This document shows positions 1 to 9,600 of a stretch of DNA of 35,812 nt, in pieces (position 1 is the first letter of the stretch; each line of letters begins with the position of its first letter). Source of the stretch: Moraxellaceae bacterium (GTDB lineage Bacteria > Pseudomonadota > Gammaproteobacteria > Pseudomonadales > Moraxellaceae); NCBI GenBank assembly GCA_020697295.1, contig JAJFBF010000047.1, forward strand, positions 1 to 35,812, given 5' to 3'. Under the pieces are notes generated by a model, which searched no databases, was not told where the DNA came from, and worked only from the letters and a program-made list of their open reading frames with translations. Both the position numbers and the translations under genes were made by a program.

Positions 1-1417
1 AAATCAAGTTCTTAAACCTTGCCGCCACTGCCAGCCCCTCGTCCATCCTGGACTCATCAAGTCCGTACTGAGCGATCAGCCAAGACGCCGCCCATGCAAT
101 CACGTTACTGTGAGCTCGAGTACTCTCCACCACACCAAGCGCCAGCCGCTCAGCCAAATCGTAACGCTTCAGATCCGTAGCCGCCGAAATTTGCAGCGAG
201 TACAAATCTGATACATCCTTGTCCGAAATAATCCGCCCATCTTCATCTGCCGTAGCAATGGCGGTCAGTTTAATTACATCCTCATACTGCTTGTCTTCCG
301 ACAAAAGATAGCAAAGATTCTTTACGGCAATTGCGGAGTCCCTCCAATCCCCCTCATCTCTAGTAACGGCATGCTTGAACGACTGATACGCCCTATATCT
401 ATTCGCCGCACCCTTCTGGTAATACGCCACACCGAGGTTATTCCAGACGCTAATACTGTCCGAAATGCTCGCCTGTCTCTTTAGTGCAGCGACCGCCTCA
501 TCTGCAGCACCTACAGAGATTAGTCCTCGCGCAAGCCTTGACCAGACTTTTGCATCTCGCTGCTCATACTCAAGAAAGTATCTAAGCGCAGGGATTACAT
601 CCTCGCTTTTCCCTAAAGAGAACGACAAGTCAGCGAGCAAGCAAACGGCATTCTCATTCAGAGGATCAAATACAACGGAACGCTTTAGTGCAGAAAGCGC
701 CTTCTTATGAAGCCCCTGCTTTATGTAGGCAAGTGCCGCATTAGCCTGAAGAACGGATGAGTTAGGCCTATCACTTTCCGCGATCCGATAACTCCTTAAG
801 GCTCCCGAATAATCCCCCTCAACAAACTTAATAGCCCCCTCGAAAAGTCGAACATTATAGTCGAAAGAATCGATCTCATTTGCCCTTTTTAAGGCCTCCT
901 TCGCTGCAGAAAACTCCCCTCTCGCGAATGAAAAATATGCAAGCCTTAAGTTGGCGTGAATATCTTTATTAAGATCAAGCCTCAAGAATATATCTTCAGC
1001 GCCTCCAGGCATTCCGCGCGAAATAAAATTTTCTGCAATCTTCCTTGAGAAGATATCGCCATCTCCATGCCTTACCGCCCGCTGCAAGTACTCAGCCTCT
1101 AGCTCCAATCTCCCAGAAAGCTTAGCCAAATTTGCAAGCCTATTAAAAAACACTGGAGATGTAGAAAATCTCTCTTCTTTTTGAAGGAGCCGACCCAATT
1201 CATGCGCGTATTCGCCGCCAGCCTCATCCCTATGAGAAGCAATCAAAGTCTTAAGAGAAAAATTTGCTAACTTTAGCGACTCAATCTCAGAAAGGTCTTC
1301 GGCGGGAGGGAAAACCAGAGACAAAGAAGATGCACTTTCCTCAAGAATTACCAACTCAATATTAGAAGCCTCAACTGAGAGATCATGGTTGTCCGGCAGC
1401 TTCTGTTCGAGTATCAA
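1..1417 (-). CDS. TPR-repeat protein, partial (runs off left edge)
   Basis: An open frame of about 472 codons continues past the window's left end. It is helical and rich in tetratricopeptide-like repeats, for example the segments containing FARGEFSAAKEALKRANEID, FVEGDYSGALRSYRIAESD, YIKQGLHKKALSALKRSVVF and VWNNLGVAYYQKG. TPR arrays are protein-binding scaffolds. No ATG or GTG lies in the frame before the conserved part. The only sensible start is the TTG at 1417-1415, which overlaps the kinase stop (sequence TTGA) and follows a GGGGTGGGG run that can serve as ribosome-binding site. This implies translational coupling to the kinase upstream, so the two probably act together, with the TPR protein as partner or substrate (inference). 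The base composition is clearly more AT-rich than the restriction operon, which suggests separate acquisition. The C-terminus and any further domain lie outside the window. Confidence 0.8.
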   Translation of the reverse strand, partial: MILEQKLPDNHDLSVEASNIELVILEESASSLSLVFPPAEDLSEIESLKLANFSLKTLIASHRDEAGGEYAHELGRLLQKEERFSTSPVFFNRLANLAKLSGRLELEAEYLQRAVRHGDGDIFSRKIAENFISRGMPGGAEDIFLRLDLNKDIHANLRLAYFSFARGEFSAAKEALKRANEIDSFDYNVRLFEGAIKFVEGDYSGALRSYRIAESDRPNSSVLQANAALAYIKQGLHKKALSALKRSVVFDPLNENAVCLLADLSFSLGKSEDVIPALRYFLEYEQRDAKVWSRLARGLISVGAADEAVAALKRQASISDSISVWNNLGVAYYQKGAANRYRAYQSFKHAVTRDEGDWRDSAIAVKNLCYLLSEDKQYEDVIKLTAIATADEDGRIISDKDVSDLYSLQISAATDLKRYDLAERLALGVVESTRAHSNVIAWAASWLIAQYGLDESRMDEGLAVAARFKNLI

Positions 1418-2589
1418 GACCCCACCCCACTTGAAGATATCGCCACATGAATCCCATCTTTCACAGCATTAGCTTCATTTCGACGCTGCCTGATAGCCTT
1501 AATTCTAGCCAACTTCAGACTATACGCCCTCTGATTCTCAAGAAGCTTTATGGCGCCCCATATACGCTGCCTTATTGACTCAAGGCTCTTGGTTCGACGC
1601 TCAAAATCAAATTCAGTCATCTCAATCACGAGCCTCCTAATGATTGAGCCAACTCCGGCAGGAACACCACTTCCGTATCCGTCCACCCTGACCTCTGGCA
1701 GCCCTCTGCTTAACGTGAATGCATGCTTTCTCCATATATCAACCATTTCTTGCTCACTGCGAGCCATAGAGAGATGCATTCTCATTGCACTTATAACTGT
1801 CGTCCATCCTCCCGAAGACTCCCGCACGACCGCAAACATATCAGCATTGAACAACTCGAAAAGCAGGCAGCCCAGCGCATAGACATCCGTCATAGGCGCA
1901 ATCTTTCTATTGCCCGCCAACCCACAAAGGGCCTCCGGAGCCGAATAAGCTATATGCCCCGCCTGCCCTCCATATGCAGGGAGAATCGGCGCTGATGAAT
2001 ACCTCGCAGCCGTGCCCATATCAATCGCGACAATCTTCTGAATAGCCACCTGCAGTGACCGAAGGTTGTCTGGCTTTATGTCGCGATGAAATACGGAGTT
2101 TCTATGAAGCGCCTCAACAGCCAAAACTATATCGTTAAAGAGTCTCAATTTTTTTACGGCGTCTATCGGAGATCCCGAAAGAAAATATTCATCAATATCA
2201 TCGTCTATCCACTCAACTACGAAGTAGAAAACAGGAAATTTAGCACTTCCTGTTCCCGGCAATGGCACAGAAAAATCAAAACTCTTCAATGTTGAAGCAA
2301 GCTGAAGGCAGCGATCTTTTCCAACAAGGGCCTGCAGAATTTCGTGCTCTCGTCGAAACGCATCAAATCTATAGGAGTGCACGCTAAGGCTTGGATCAAT
2401 GTCGAATATCTTAATCGCAACACTTATCTGATCAATCGCATCAAAGGCCTTGAAGACTAGTGAGAAGCAGCCCCTCTTAATGCCGGATGTCAAATCCACG
2501 TTCTTTATTTCTAGATTGGCATAACGCCCATCAAGAACGTTTCGTTCCAAATGACTTATCAGCAACCGGCTTATATCTGCTAATTTCAT
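1414..2589 (-). CDS. Hanks-type serine/threonine protein kinase
   Basis: A 391-residue cytosolic protein kinase without a transmembrane segment. Visible motifs in order: glycine-rich loop around residues 36-45 (SGIKRGCFSLV), ATP-anchoring lysine K60 in VAIK, catalytic loop HRDIKPDN at 168-175, metal-binding DMG at 190-192 in place of the usual DFG, APE at 217-219, and the helix-F aspartate D235 in TDVYALGC. All core catalytic residues are present, so it should be active. The last 100 or so residues are not kinase core; they are helical and basic. The stop codon overlaps the TTG start of the TPR gene. Kinases paired with TPR proteins occur in bacterial signalling and in some anti-phage loci. 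Location beside restriction genes suggests defence, but this is inference. The pair is AT-richer than its surroundings. Confidence 0.9.
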   Translation of the reverse strand: MKLADISRLLISHLERNVLDGRYANLEIKNVDLTSGIKRGCFSLVFKAFDAIDQISVAIKIFDIDPSLSVHSYRFDAFRREHEILQALVGKDRCLQLASTLKSFDFSVPLPGTGSAKFPVFYFVVEWIDDDIDEYFLSGSPIDAVKKLRLFNDIVLAVEALHRNSVFHRDIKPDNLRSLQVAIQKIVAIDMGTAARYSSAPILPAYGGQAGHIAYSAPEALCGLAGNRKIAPMTDVYALGCLLFELFNADMFAVVRESSGGWTTVISAMRMHLSMARSEQEMVDIWRKHAFTLSRGLPEVRVDGYGSGVPAGVGSIIRRLVIEMTEFDFERRTKSLESIRQRIWGAIKLLENQRAYSLKLARIKAIRQRRNEANAVKDGIHVAISSSGVGS

Positions 2590-2687
2590 GCTACAACCTT
2601 ACCCCATCATCCCTAACTAACTAGTTCTGATGTCAAAGCATCTTCAATGAGCTTTAACATCCCCATGCATTAAATTTACAGAATCCA

Positions 2688-3329
2688 TCATCCTACTGAG
2701 CACGCGGGCGCGACTGCACCAACCATCTCACTCGACATCTGCATCAACGTGATGCGCTCGCGCCGCCAGCCCTCCCCGTCGCCCTGCATCTCGCTCTGGT
2801 AGCGCTTGACCGTGTAGCTGCCGCCTGTCTCCGGGTCAGTCACGTCGCGGTGCTGCACCAGCAAGATCTTGTTCTGGCGCGAGCCGGTGGGAGCCGCCCG
2901 GAACAGGCACCAGGCGCCGTTGGGAATCCGGCGGCTCATGGACTCGCCGATGACCTGGGCCACGAACAGCCCCGGGGCGGCGGCAAGGCCCTCCGGCAGT
3001 TGCACCCAGTGGTCGACCTCGTCCGGCAGGGACTGCGCCGCGGAGAAGGCGCCGGCGGCGACCTTGAGCGAAACCACGGGCACGGCGCGCTCGGTCGTGC
3101 GCGCCTGCTCGCGAGTCGGCAGGGTCAGCGTGGGTCCGTTGGCGGCGTCGGGCAGCGGCAAGAAGAGGCAGGGATAGGAGTGGCGGGAGGACGCGGCGGC
3201 GTGCGCGACCCGGCAGGGCTCGACCCCCCCACTTCGGGAGGCCACTCTTGAGTTGTCGGAAAGCCGGGTAGCCACGGGCGCGCGAGTCCTTGTGCGGTCG
3301 CGTCCTTGCAGGGTGTGGTCCGCCGGCAT
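2688..3329 (-). pseudogene. Remnant S24 (LexA/UmuD-like) peptidase domain
   Basis: Residues about 80-195 of this 213-codon frame match the S24 fold: a serine in GESMSRRIPNGAWCLFR and a lysine in YTVKRY give the Ser-Lys dyad of LexA/UmuD-type autoproteases. From memory, this version of the domain, with the RQNKILLVQHRD and DPETGG motifs, is found at the C-terminus of large helicase-type defence proteins. The first 75 or so codons are low-complexity, Arg/Pro/Ala-rich and look non-coding. The homology also stops abruptly after RERITL, where an unrelated tail follows. I read it as the marooned C-terminal domain of a larger gene, cut at both ends. The true start, if translated at all, is internal. 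A short free-standing S24 protein is the alternative. Confidence 0.6.
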
Positions 3330-3384
3330 CCGTGCCGGGCGGCATTGTTATTGTTCGGGGGCGGGCCATGCGGCCGGCCTGCCC

Positions 3385-3444
3385 CGAATCTAGCACCCTT
3401 GTTCAGGGGGCGAAATCCATAGACGCCGCAATGGCGGGGCGACA
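3385..3444 (-). repeat. Diverged copy of element A upstream of S24 remnant
   Basis: This 60-nt stretch aligns, without large gaps, to 21864-21923. Shared words include TCTAGCACCC, AATCC and CCGCA. On the minus strand both copies sit just upstream of a minus-strand defence-gene fragment and are followed by GC-rich DNA with an AACAA-type triplet run. Translated for comparison on the minus strand, they give CGVYGFRPLNKGAR here and CGTYGFLPLMAGAR there. Function unknown; an old dispersed repeat or a shared leader is possible. Confidence 0.45.
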
Positions 3445-3478
3445 TATCGCCGCTCTCCTCATATTTCCCGGTCCGGCA

Positions 3479-3682
3479 CTATCCTGCGGGCTCGACCTCC
3501 ACCCATACCATCCCGAACCCTCTGGGCCAAGGCTGCAATGTGACGCGAACCCTTCGCATGTTGGCGCCAAACTGACTGCCAGGCTCGGTCAGGGCCTCAA
3601 TGCCGCAACCGACGGAAATGAGGACCTCCAGGCCTAGTGGCGCGTCGCAAGCCTCCAGCCTTATCCATGCAGGTGGTATGCC
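3479..3682 (-). other. Protein-like open stretch after mrr stop, same frame
   Basis: Directly after the mrr TGA the same frame stays open for 67 codons to a TAG. The translation looks like real protein (contains WIRLEACDAPLGLEVLISV and VRVTLQPWPRGFGMVWVEV), with alternating hydrophobic residues typical of beta strands. No convincing start codon or ribosome-binding site is seen. It may be the 3' end of a gene whose 5' part was lost when mrr arrived, or a C-terminal extension lost by a stop mutation. I do not recognise the family. Confidence 0.35.
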
Positions 3683-4594
3683 TCACTCCTCAGTAAAGTA
3701 ATCACTGTCGAGCTGCTTCACCTCGTATACCTGCTTGACGCTTACGCCCAGGTTGTTCTCGACCATTAACCACGCCAGTTCCACGCCGTCGATCAGCACC
3801 ACCTTGATATCCAGCCCCAGCGCCGCTTCGCGGGCACCCGCAGAGAACTCCGAGGTGGTAATAAACACGCCTTTGCGCGCCCGCTGGCGGGTTAATGCGC
3901 CAATGAACTTGTCGATCTCCGGGCGATGCACCGTGTTGGTCCAGCGCTTGGCCTGCAGGTAGATCACGTCGAGGCCGAGCTTGTCTTCTTTGATGATGCC
4001 GTCAATCCCGTCATCGTTGGTCGCCTGGGTCGCCTTGCCGGCCTCCTTGCGTGAGCCGCCATAGCCCATGGCGATCATCAGATCGACCACCAACTGCTCA
4101 AAGAAGCTTGGCGTTGCTGCCCGAACTTGCGCCAGCAGTTCCTCTGCGAGGGACTGCAACAGCGCCTGATGCGCCTCGGCCAACTGCTCATCTGGTGTGG
4201 TTTCGGCAATATCAACGTCCAGCGCAATGGGTGCGTCTGCTGCTTGCGGCTTGGCCGTATGGAAGTCAGCGAACTCGGGAAACTGCTTCAACCAAGCCAC
4301 CGTGATGCGCTCAGGACCATTGGCCAAGGCATCGAGGCCACGCGGCGTAATCTGCACCATGCCCTTGGCCGGAATCATCAGCAGCCCGGCCTTGTTCAGA
4401 TAGGTGCGAGCCCAGCCTACGCGGTTGTTGATCACCGTCTGATGGCCGGAGGGCAGGCGCTCCTTGCGCTCGTCATCGGTCAACTGAAAGTGATCGGCCA
4501 CCCGCTCGCGCAAATCACTGAGCAGCAGCGGCACACCATTCTGCACTGTCGCCAGCAGCGGCCGCATCACGCTTTGAAAATCCGGAATCGCCAT
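3683..4594 (-). CDS. mrr: Mrr-type restriction endonuclease
   Basis: A 303-residue protein with the two-domain layout of Mrr: an N-terminal winged-helix domain (about 1-100, starting MAIPDFQSVMRPLL) and a C-terminal PD-(D/E)XK nuclease domain (about 160-290). Catalytic residues visible are D198 in GIDG and Q214/K216 in the QAKRW motif, typical of the Mrr_cat family. Such enzymes cut modified DNA, usually methylated. I chose the ATG at 4594 because family members start this way and because GGGTGGGGGGA lies just upstream. An in-frame ATG at 4624 overlaps the preceding ORF's stop (ATGA) and would add ten residues. No methyltransferase accompanies it, fitting a modification-dependent, stand-alone enzyme. 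Confidence 0.88.
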   Translation of the reverse strand: MAIPDFQSVMRPLLATVQNGVPLLLSDLRERVADHFQLTDDERKERLPSGHQTVINNRVGWARTYLNKAGLLMIPAKGMVQITPRGLDALANGPERITVAWLKQFPEFADFHTAKPQAADAPIALDVDIAETTPDEQLAEAHQALLQSLAEELLAQVRAATPSFFEQLVVDLMIAMGYGGSRKEAGKATQATNDDGIDGIIKEDKLGLDVIYLQAKRWTNTVHRPEIDKFIGALTRQRARKGVFITTSEFSAGAREAALGLDIKVVLIDGVELAWLMVENNLGVSVKQVYEVKQLDSDYFTEE

Positions 4595-4620
4595 CGTATC
4601 CCCCCACCCTTCTTGCCGGC

Positions 4621-4947
4621 TCATGCACCGGTCAAACCGTTGCCATCCAGACCAGCCACCTTCTGCGTCAGCACCTTCAGAATCAGCAACGCAAACGCCC
4701 GGCTCTTGGTTTTGTTATCCAACACCTGCACCCATTCTCTCGCTTTGCCGACTGCCACTTCCGGGGCGTCACGCTCTCTCTGTATTGCGAGACAGCCCGG
4801 CCAAGCGCGCGATCTCAAGTAGCGTCCGATGGTCTTGGTGCCTTCCGCCTGAATATAGGCGGCAGAAAAGAATTCCTCGTCTAGGCTAAAAGCTTCCCTC
4901 GTCGCCGCCAGAGAGCTCGGGATCCGCGCAGCACTGGTCCGCCGCAC
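4621..4947 (-). CDS. Unknown protein coupled to mrr, possibly truncated
   Basis: A 108-codon frame starting at GTG 4947 and ending in an ATGA overlap with the upstream candidate mrr start. The part from about residue 25 (FFSAAYIQAEGTKTIGRYL) to 97 looks like a soluble helical protein. The first 20 residues (RRTSAARIPSSLAATREAF) look like read-through of unrelated DNA. I do not recognise the family. The tight stop/start overlap argues for genuine translation together with mrr. Equally, it could be the C-terminal end of a longer gene whose front was deleted, given that the DNA upstream changes to AT-rich sequence at about 4,950. Confidence 0.4.
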   Translation of the reverse strand: MRRTSAARIPSSLAATREAFSLDEEFFSAAYIQAEGTKTIGRYLRSRAWPGCLAIQRERDAPEVAVGKAREWVQVLDNKTKSRAFALLILKVLTQKVAGLDGNGLTGA

Positions 4948-5116
4948 TAGTCCATGTCAGGCCATTTATGCTTGAGCACTTATATTCTTGGCGGACGTAG
5001 TTAGTGCAGCAGACTCTGTCGATTAACCAATATTCTGAAGAAATTATGGATCGTTGTCCGCCGCCCGCCACAACCACCTAAAATCCTCTACGCTGTCTTT
5101 TATATTTATAGAACAT

Positions 5117-5722
5117 TCAGCTCAAGTTAGTCTCGATTATCTTCTTCAGAATCTGCTTACGCCTTTCGTATTCTTCACTTGAAATAAGCCCACTCTCATG
5201 AAGGCGACTTATTTTCCGATACTCCAACTCTGCAACTTTTACCCTCCCGCGAGCAAAAATTCCACTTATCGGAAGATAGGAAATAAAAGCAGAAATGGCA
5301 CCAACTATTGATCGCCTCTCAACGTATAGAATCCTCATAAAAAGTAATGCGGCCACTACCAATACAGCCCCAAAAACCATATCCGCCAAATCCTCTAAAT
5401 ATTCTGCATTTTCATTGACATACTCTTCCTCGAATTTTGCTCTCCGTGCAAACTCTGTAAGCGTGACAACGGCGACTGATGACTCGTGCTGCATCTCATC
5501 AAAACGACACGCCCCCCAGTAATCCCTTTTATAGCTTTCGCTGCAGCCCTCCCAATAATAGCCAGGGTATATTTCCAGAATTTCCTGCCTACTCATCGGC
5601 GTGTATTCAGGAGCATAACTATAAGCAATATCTTTCGTCTTTTTTACAAAAGCGGAGTGAGAAGAAACGGCAATTGCCACGACCACAATTAGAATAAACG
5701 AAAGAATTAGTGGCTTTTTCAT
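5117..5722 (-). CDS. Two-pass membrane protein with C-terminal SHOCT motif
   Basis: About 201 residues when started at the Met that opens MKKPLILSFILIVVVAIAVS; an upstream Met at 5776 is possible but gives an unlikely N-terminus. Topology read from sequence: transmembrane helix 1 (about 3-22), a polar extracytoplasmic region with a few cysteines and an acidic stretch, transmembrane helix 2 (about 117-137, FGAVLVVAALLFMRI), and a cytoplasmic tail. The tail ends in a SHOCT motif (KISRLHESGLISSEEYERRK), a short helical hairpin common at the ends of bacterial membrane proteins and thought to mediate oligomerisation. Function unknown. The DNA is AT-rich like the kinase/TPR pair and unlike the flanking restriction genes, suggesting recent transfer. 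Confidence 0.7.
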   Translation of the reverse strand: MKKPLILSFILIVVVAIAVSSHSAFVKKTKDIAYSYAPEYTPMSRQEILEIYPGYYWEGCSESYKRDYWGACRFDEMQHESSVAVVTLTEFARRAKFEEEYVNENAEYLEDLADMVFGAVLVVAALLFMRILYVERRSIVGAISAFISYLPISGIFARGRVKVAELEYRKISRLHESGLISSEEYERRKQILKKIIETNLS

Positions 5723-5872
5723 AAAAAATCCATGCCAGATTTTGTCATTATTTTTACGACCACCCCATCCACACATTTAACAGCAGCGGGAACCCGATAA
5801 CCGACGGAGCTATTTCCAAGAGCACCCGCTTAAAAGAAAGATTTGAGAATCTCTTGTCGACACTAGCAACCC

Positions 5873-6601
5873 TCAATACCCCCAACTCTCCTCCGCCAGC
5901 GGGCTCTTATTCAACATCACCCGATACTGCCCCCACTGCGGCAAATACTGCCCCATCAACGCCACAAACCGGTCGTTATGGTGCCGCTCCAGCAAATGCA
6001 CCAACTCATGCACCACGATGTACTCCACGCACTGCGGAGGCTTCTTCGCCAGCTCCAGGTTCAGCCAAATCCGGCGGCTCGTCGTATTACAGCTGCCCCA
6101 CTTGGTCTTCATGCGGCGAATGCCCCAGTCGGCGGGCTGCACCTTCATAACGCGCTGCCACTTCTCCAGCAGCTGTTCCGCCTGCGCCCGGAGCTGGTCC
6201 CGATACCAGCGCTGCAGCACCGCCTCACGCTGGGCCGTGGTGCTGCCCGGCCGCACAAACAGATCCAGTGAGGCCACGCCCCGGATCGCGACATAGGGGG
6301 TGCCGGCTTGCTCATGCACTCGCAGGCGGTAGCGCCGGCCCTGGAAATAGTGGCTTTCGCCGCTCACCATCTCGCGCTCGGACTGGCGCGGCTGTTCGGC
6401 AAACTTGGCCTGCTGGCGCTTGATCCAGGCGAGCTTGTCGATCACGGCCAGGCGCACGGCATCGTCACTGACCACCAGGGGGGCGGCCACGCGAACGCGG
6501 CCCGCAGGCGGGTAGACGCCCAGGTGCAGGTTCTTGATGTCCTTGCGCACGATCTCGACGCGTATGTTCGAGACCGTGATGTGCCGGCTCTTAGTAGTCA
6601 T
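5873..6601 (-). CDS. YgjP/DUF45-type zinc metalloprotease
   Basis: A 242-residue protein of the YgjP-like (DUF45, SprT/M48-related) family. The zinc site HELVH is at 198-202 with further histidines at 207-208, and the family WGSC motif is at 168-171. It is the last gene of the type I restriction operon: its ATG overlaps the end of hsdR by 11 bp, so it is translationally coupled. Such genes are frequently linked to type I systems. Their role there is not settled; turnover of restriction subunits or of proteins on DNA is a reasonable guess. Length and motifs are intact. Confidence 0.88.
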   Translation of the reverse strand: MTTKSRHITVSNIRVEIVRKDIKNLHLGVYPPAGRVRVAAPLVVSDDAVRLAVIDKLAWIKRQQAKFAEQPRQSEREMVSGESHYFQGRRYRLRVHEQAGTPYVAIRGVASLDLFVRPGSTTAQREAVLQRWYRDQLRAQAEQLLEKWQRVMKVQPADWGIRRMKTKWGSCNTTSRRIWLNLELAKKPPQCVEYIVVHELVHLLERHHNDRFVALMGQYLPQWGQYRVMLNKSPLAEESWGY

Positions 6602-9600
6602 TCTGATGCTTGATCAAGTCCAGGATGCGGTCGGTTTCCGCATCCAGATCAGGCGCGGAATCCTCACCTCCAGTGCTCTTTACCCCCCAGCCCCCGCTTA
6701 TGGGAATGGTGGTTCCCAGCACATAGCGGATGGCGGCGCGCACGCGCTTGGTCTTCATGGTGTTGTGGCGCCAGTCATCCTGCAGGCTCTCCTTCACCGC
6801 GGCGTCCACCTTGATGGCCAGCGCTTCGTCCTTGCCCAGGTTATTGAACAGCGCGCGCAGGGCTTGGGTATTGATGGCCGGCGAATGTGCACCCGCATTG
6901 GACACCGGCTTCAAAACCCTCTTGGACAGCTCGGCAACCTTCTGCAGGTACTCCTGGTACTTGATCGCGCCTTGGCGACGCTGCTGGATCAGGGCGTCCA
7001 GCAGCTTGGACATCTGCTCGTAGTACGCCGGGTCGATGGGTGACTCGTTGATGATCAGCTTGCGGACGTTGTTCTCGATGGTCTCGGCGACCGCCTCTTC
7101 GGATTTCTTGATGCCGGCGGGCAAGTCCTCCACGGCTTCCGGGCCGCGCTCGACAATCAGCTGGATCAGGCTCATGTCGTCAAAGGCGGAGATGACCTTG
7201 CTGTCCTCGGCGCTGATGTAGGTGTCCATCAGGTGGCGCATGGCAGGCTCCAGGGCCTTGAGGTCGATGTAATCCTCGCTGTTCAGGCGGACGGCATCGC
7301 GGGCCTGGGTGTAGTGCTCGACCTCCTGCTTGATCTCGGCAATCTCCTTCGCGGAGTAGCCGGCCTCCTCCAGCTCGTTGGCGAGGTTGGCGTAGCAGCG
7401 CAGCAAGGCAGAGGTGTACTGGTAGAACTTCAGGCGCTTGGGCTCGTTGGCGGTGAGCTGGTCGCCGTTGCCGGACTCTTCAGCACAGAAGTAGTGGAAG
7501 TAGTCGGTCAGTCCCCTGGGCTGCAGCACGGGCTCACACAGGGCCTTGATGGCTTCCCGGGCCTCTTCCAGATCCTCGCGGCCTTCGGCCAGGCGGTCTT
7601 TCAGCAGGCCGGCGACATCGGCCTTGTCGTAGCCATCCAGCGCGCCCACCGTGTAGTCATCCACGGCATCTTCCAACCGCTTGAACAGGTCCTTGTAGTC
7701 GATGATGTAGCCGTAATCCTTCTCTTCGCCATCCAGACGGTTGACGCGGCATATGGCCTGGAACAGGCCGTGGTCGCGCATCTGCTTGTCGATATACAGG
7801 TAGGTGGCGGAAGGCGCATCGAAGCCGGTGAGCAGCTTGTCGACGACAATCAGCAGGCGCATCTTGGCCGGCTGCTCGATAAACTGCTTCTTGACCTTGA
7901 GCTCGAACTTTTCTGCCTTGTTGACGGCGGTCTCCTCCGGCTCGCCAAACCACTCCGCCAGCATGCGGCGGTAGATCTTGTACTTCACCAGGTTGTCGGT
8001 CTCGCCCTCCCCCGTGGACTCGCCCTTGGCCTTGTCGATGGAGGGGGCGTAGCTGCTGACCACGGCGCAGTGGCCCTTGAGCTCGGTGCCCTGGAACAGC
8101 TCGAAGTATTTGCAGGCCTCGTAGATGCTGCCGGCCACCAGCATGGCGTTGCCGTGGCCATCCATGAGGCGCGGCTTCTTGTTCATGTCCATGACGATGT
8201 CCGCGACGATACGGGACAGGCGGGACTGGCTGGAGAGCAGCTCCTGCATGCTGCCCCAGCGCTTGCGCAGCTGGGCCTTGGCGATGTTGTTCAGGCCCTT
8301 GGTTTTGACATCAAACCAGTCATCAATCTTCTTCTGCGAGGTGATCTTCTGGTCGACGTCGCGGGCTTCATAGCGCAGGTCCAGCACCACGCCTTCGCGC
8401 ACGGCTTGGTCGAACTTGTAGGTATGGATGTAGCGGCCAAAGACCTCGATGCTTCGCTTCTTGTCGGCCTTCAGCAGCGGGGTGCCGGTAAAGCCGATAA
8501 ACAGGGCATTGGGCAGCAGCGCCTTCATGGCCTTGTGCAGGTCGCCGCTCTGGGTGCGGTGGCACTCGTCCACAAACACGTGGATATCGCCGGGGGCGGC
8601 AAAGTCCTGGGGCAGGCGGGACAGGGCCTCAGTAAAGGCCTTGACGCTTTCGCCGTCGCCCTCGTCGGCCTCCGAGTTCTTGCCGGCGAACTTGTGCACC
8701 AGCGAGCAGATCAGGGATTGCTCGGTGGTGCCCAGCTTCTCGATCAGGTCGGCGCCGCTGGTGGTGCGGTAGATAGTCTCGTTGACGCCGGTAAAGACCT
8801 TGGCGATCTGCTCGTCCAGCTCGGTGCGGTCGGTGACGATGAGGACGCGGGAGCCGGTGCGGTTGGCCAGGATCCACTTGGCCAGCCAGACCATGGTCAG
8901 GCTCTTGCCGCTGCCCTGGGTGTGCCAGATGATGCCGCCCTCGCGGCGCCGGATGAAATCCTGCGAGGCCTTGATACCAAAATACTGGTTCTGGCGGCAG
9001 AGCTTCTTGCGGCCGGCATCAAACACGACAAAGTCGTGGATCAGCTCCAGAAAGCGCGCCTTGTGGCAGATCTGCAGCAGGTGCCGGTCGAGCAGATTGG
9101 GCTCCTTCGCATAAACGCCCTCTTCCTCGACCCACTTCAGGTAGTGCTTGGCCGGGGTCTCGATGGTGCCGTAGCGCAGGCCCTCGCTGTCATTGCCCGC
9201 CATCAGCCACTGCTGGGTCGCAAAGAAGGGCTGGATGAACTCCTTCTTCTGGTTATCCAGGTTCTGGTAGACGCCTTCGTTGACCGAGACCGAGGAGCGC
9301 TTGAGCTCGATCACGCCCAGCGCAATGCCGTTCACGTAAATCACGATATCCGGACGCTTGGTCGCGGCTTTGGCATCCGCCCCCTTGACGGTGACCTCTT
9401 CCGCGACGGCGAAGTGGTTTTGCTCGGGATGCGCCCAGTCAATCAGCCAGATCGTTTCGGTATTCTCGCCGTGGCCGGGCTTGATCTTCACGCCATAGCG
9501 CAGCAGGTCATACACCGCCTTGTTGCGGTCATACAGGCTCTTGCTGGTATCGGAGGCGGCCTTAACCAGCTCAGCGATGGCGCGGGTGATGAGTTGTGCA

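Noticed and set aside
4886..5077. 63-codon minus-strand frame in the AT-rich gap before the mrr-linked ORF
   Set aside because: No protein-like pattern and it overlaps the start of the better-supported frame 4621-4947.
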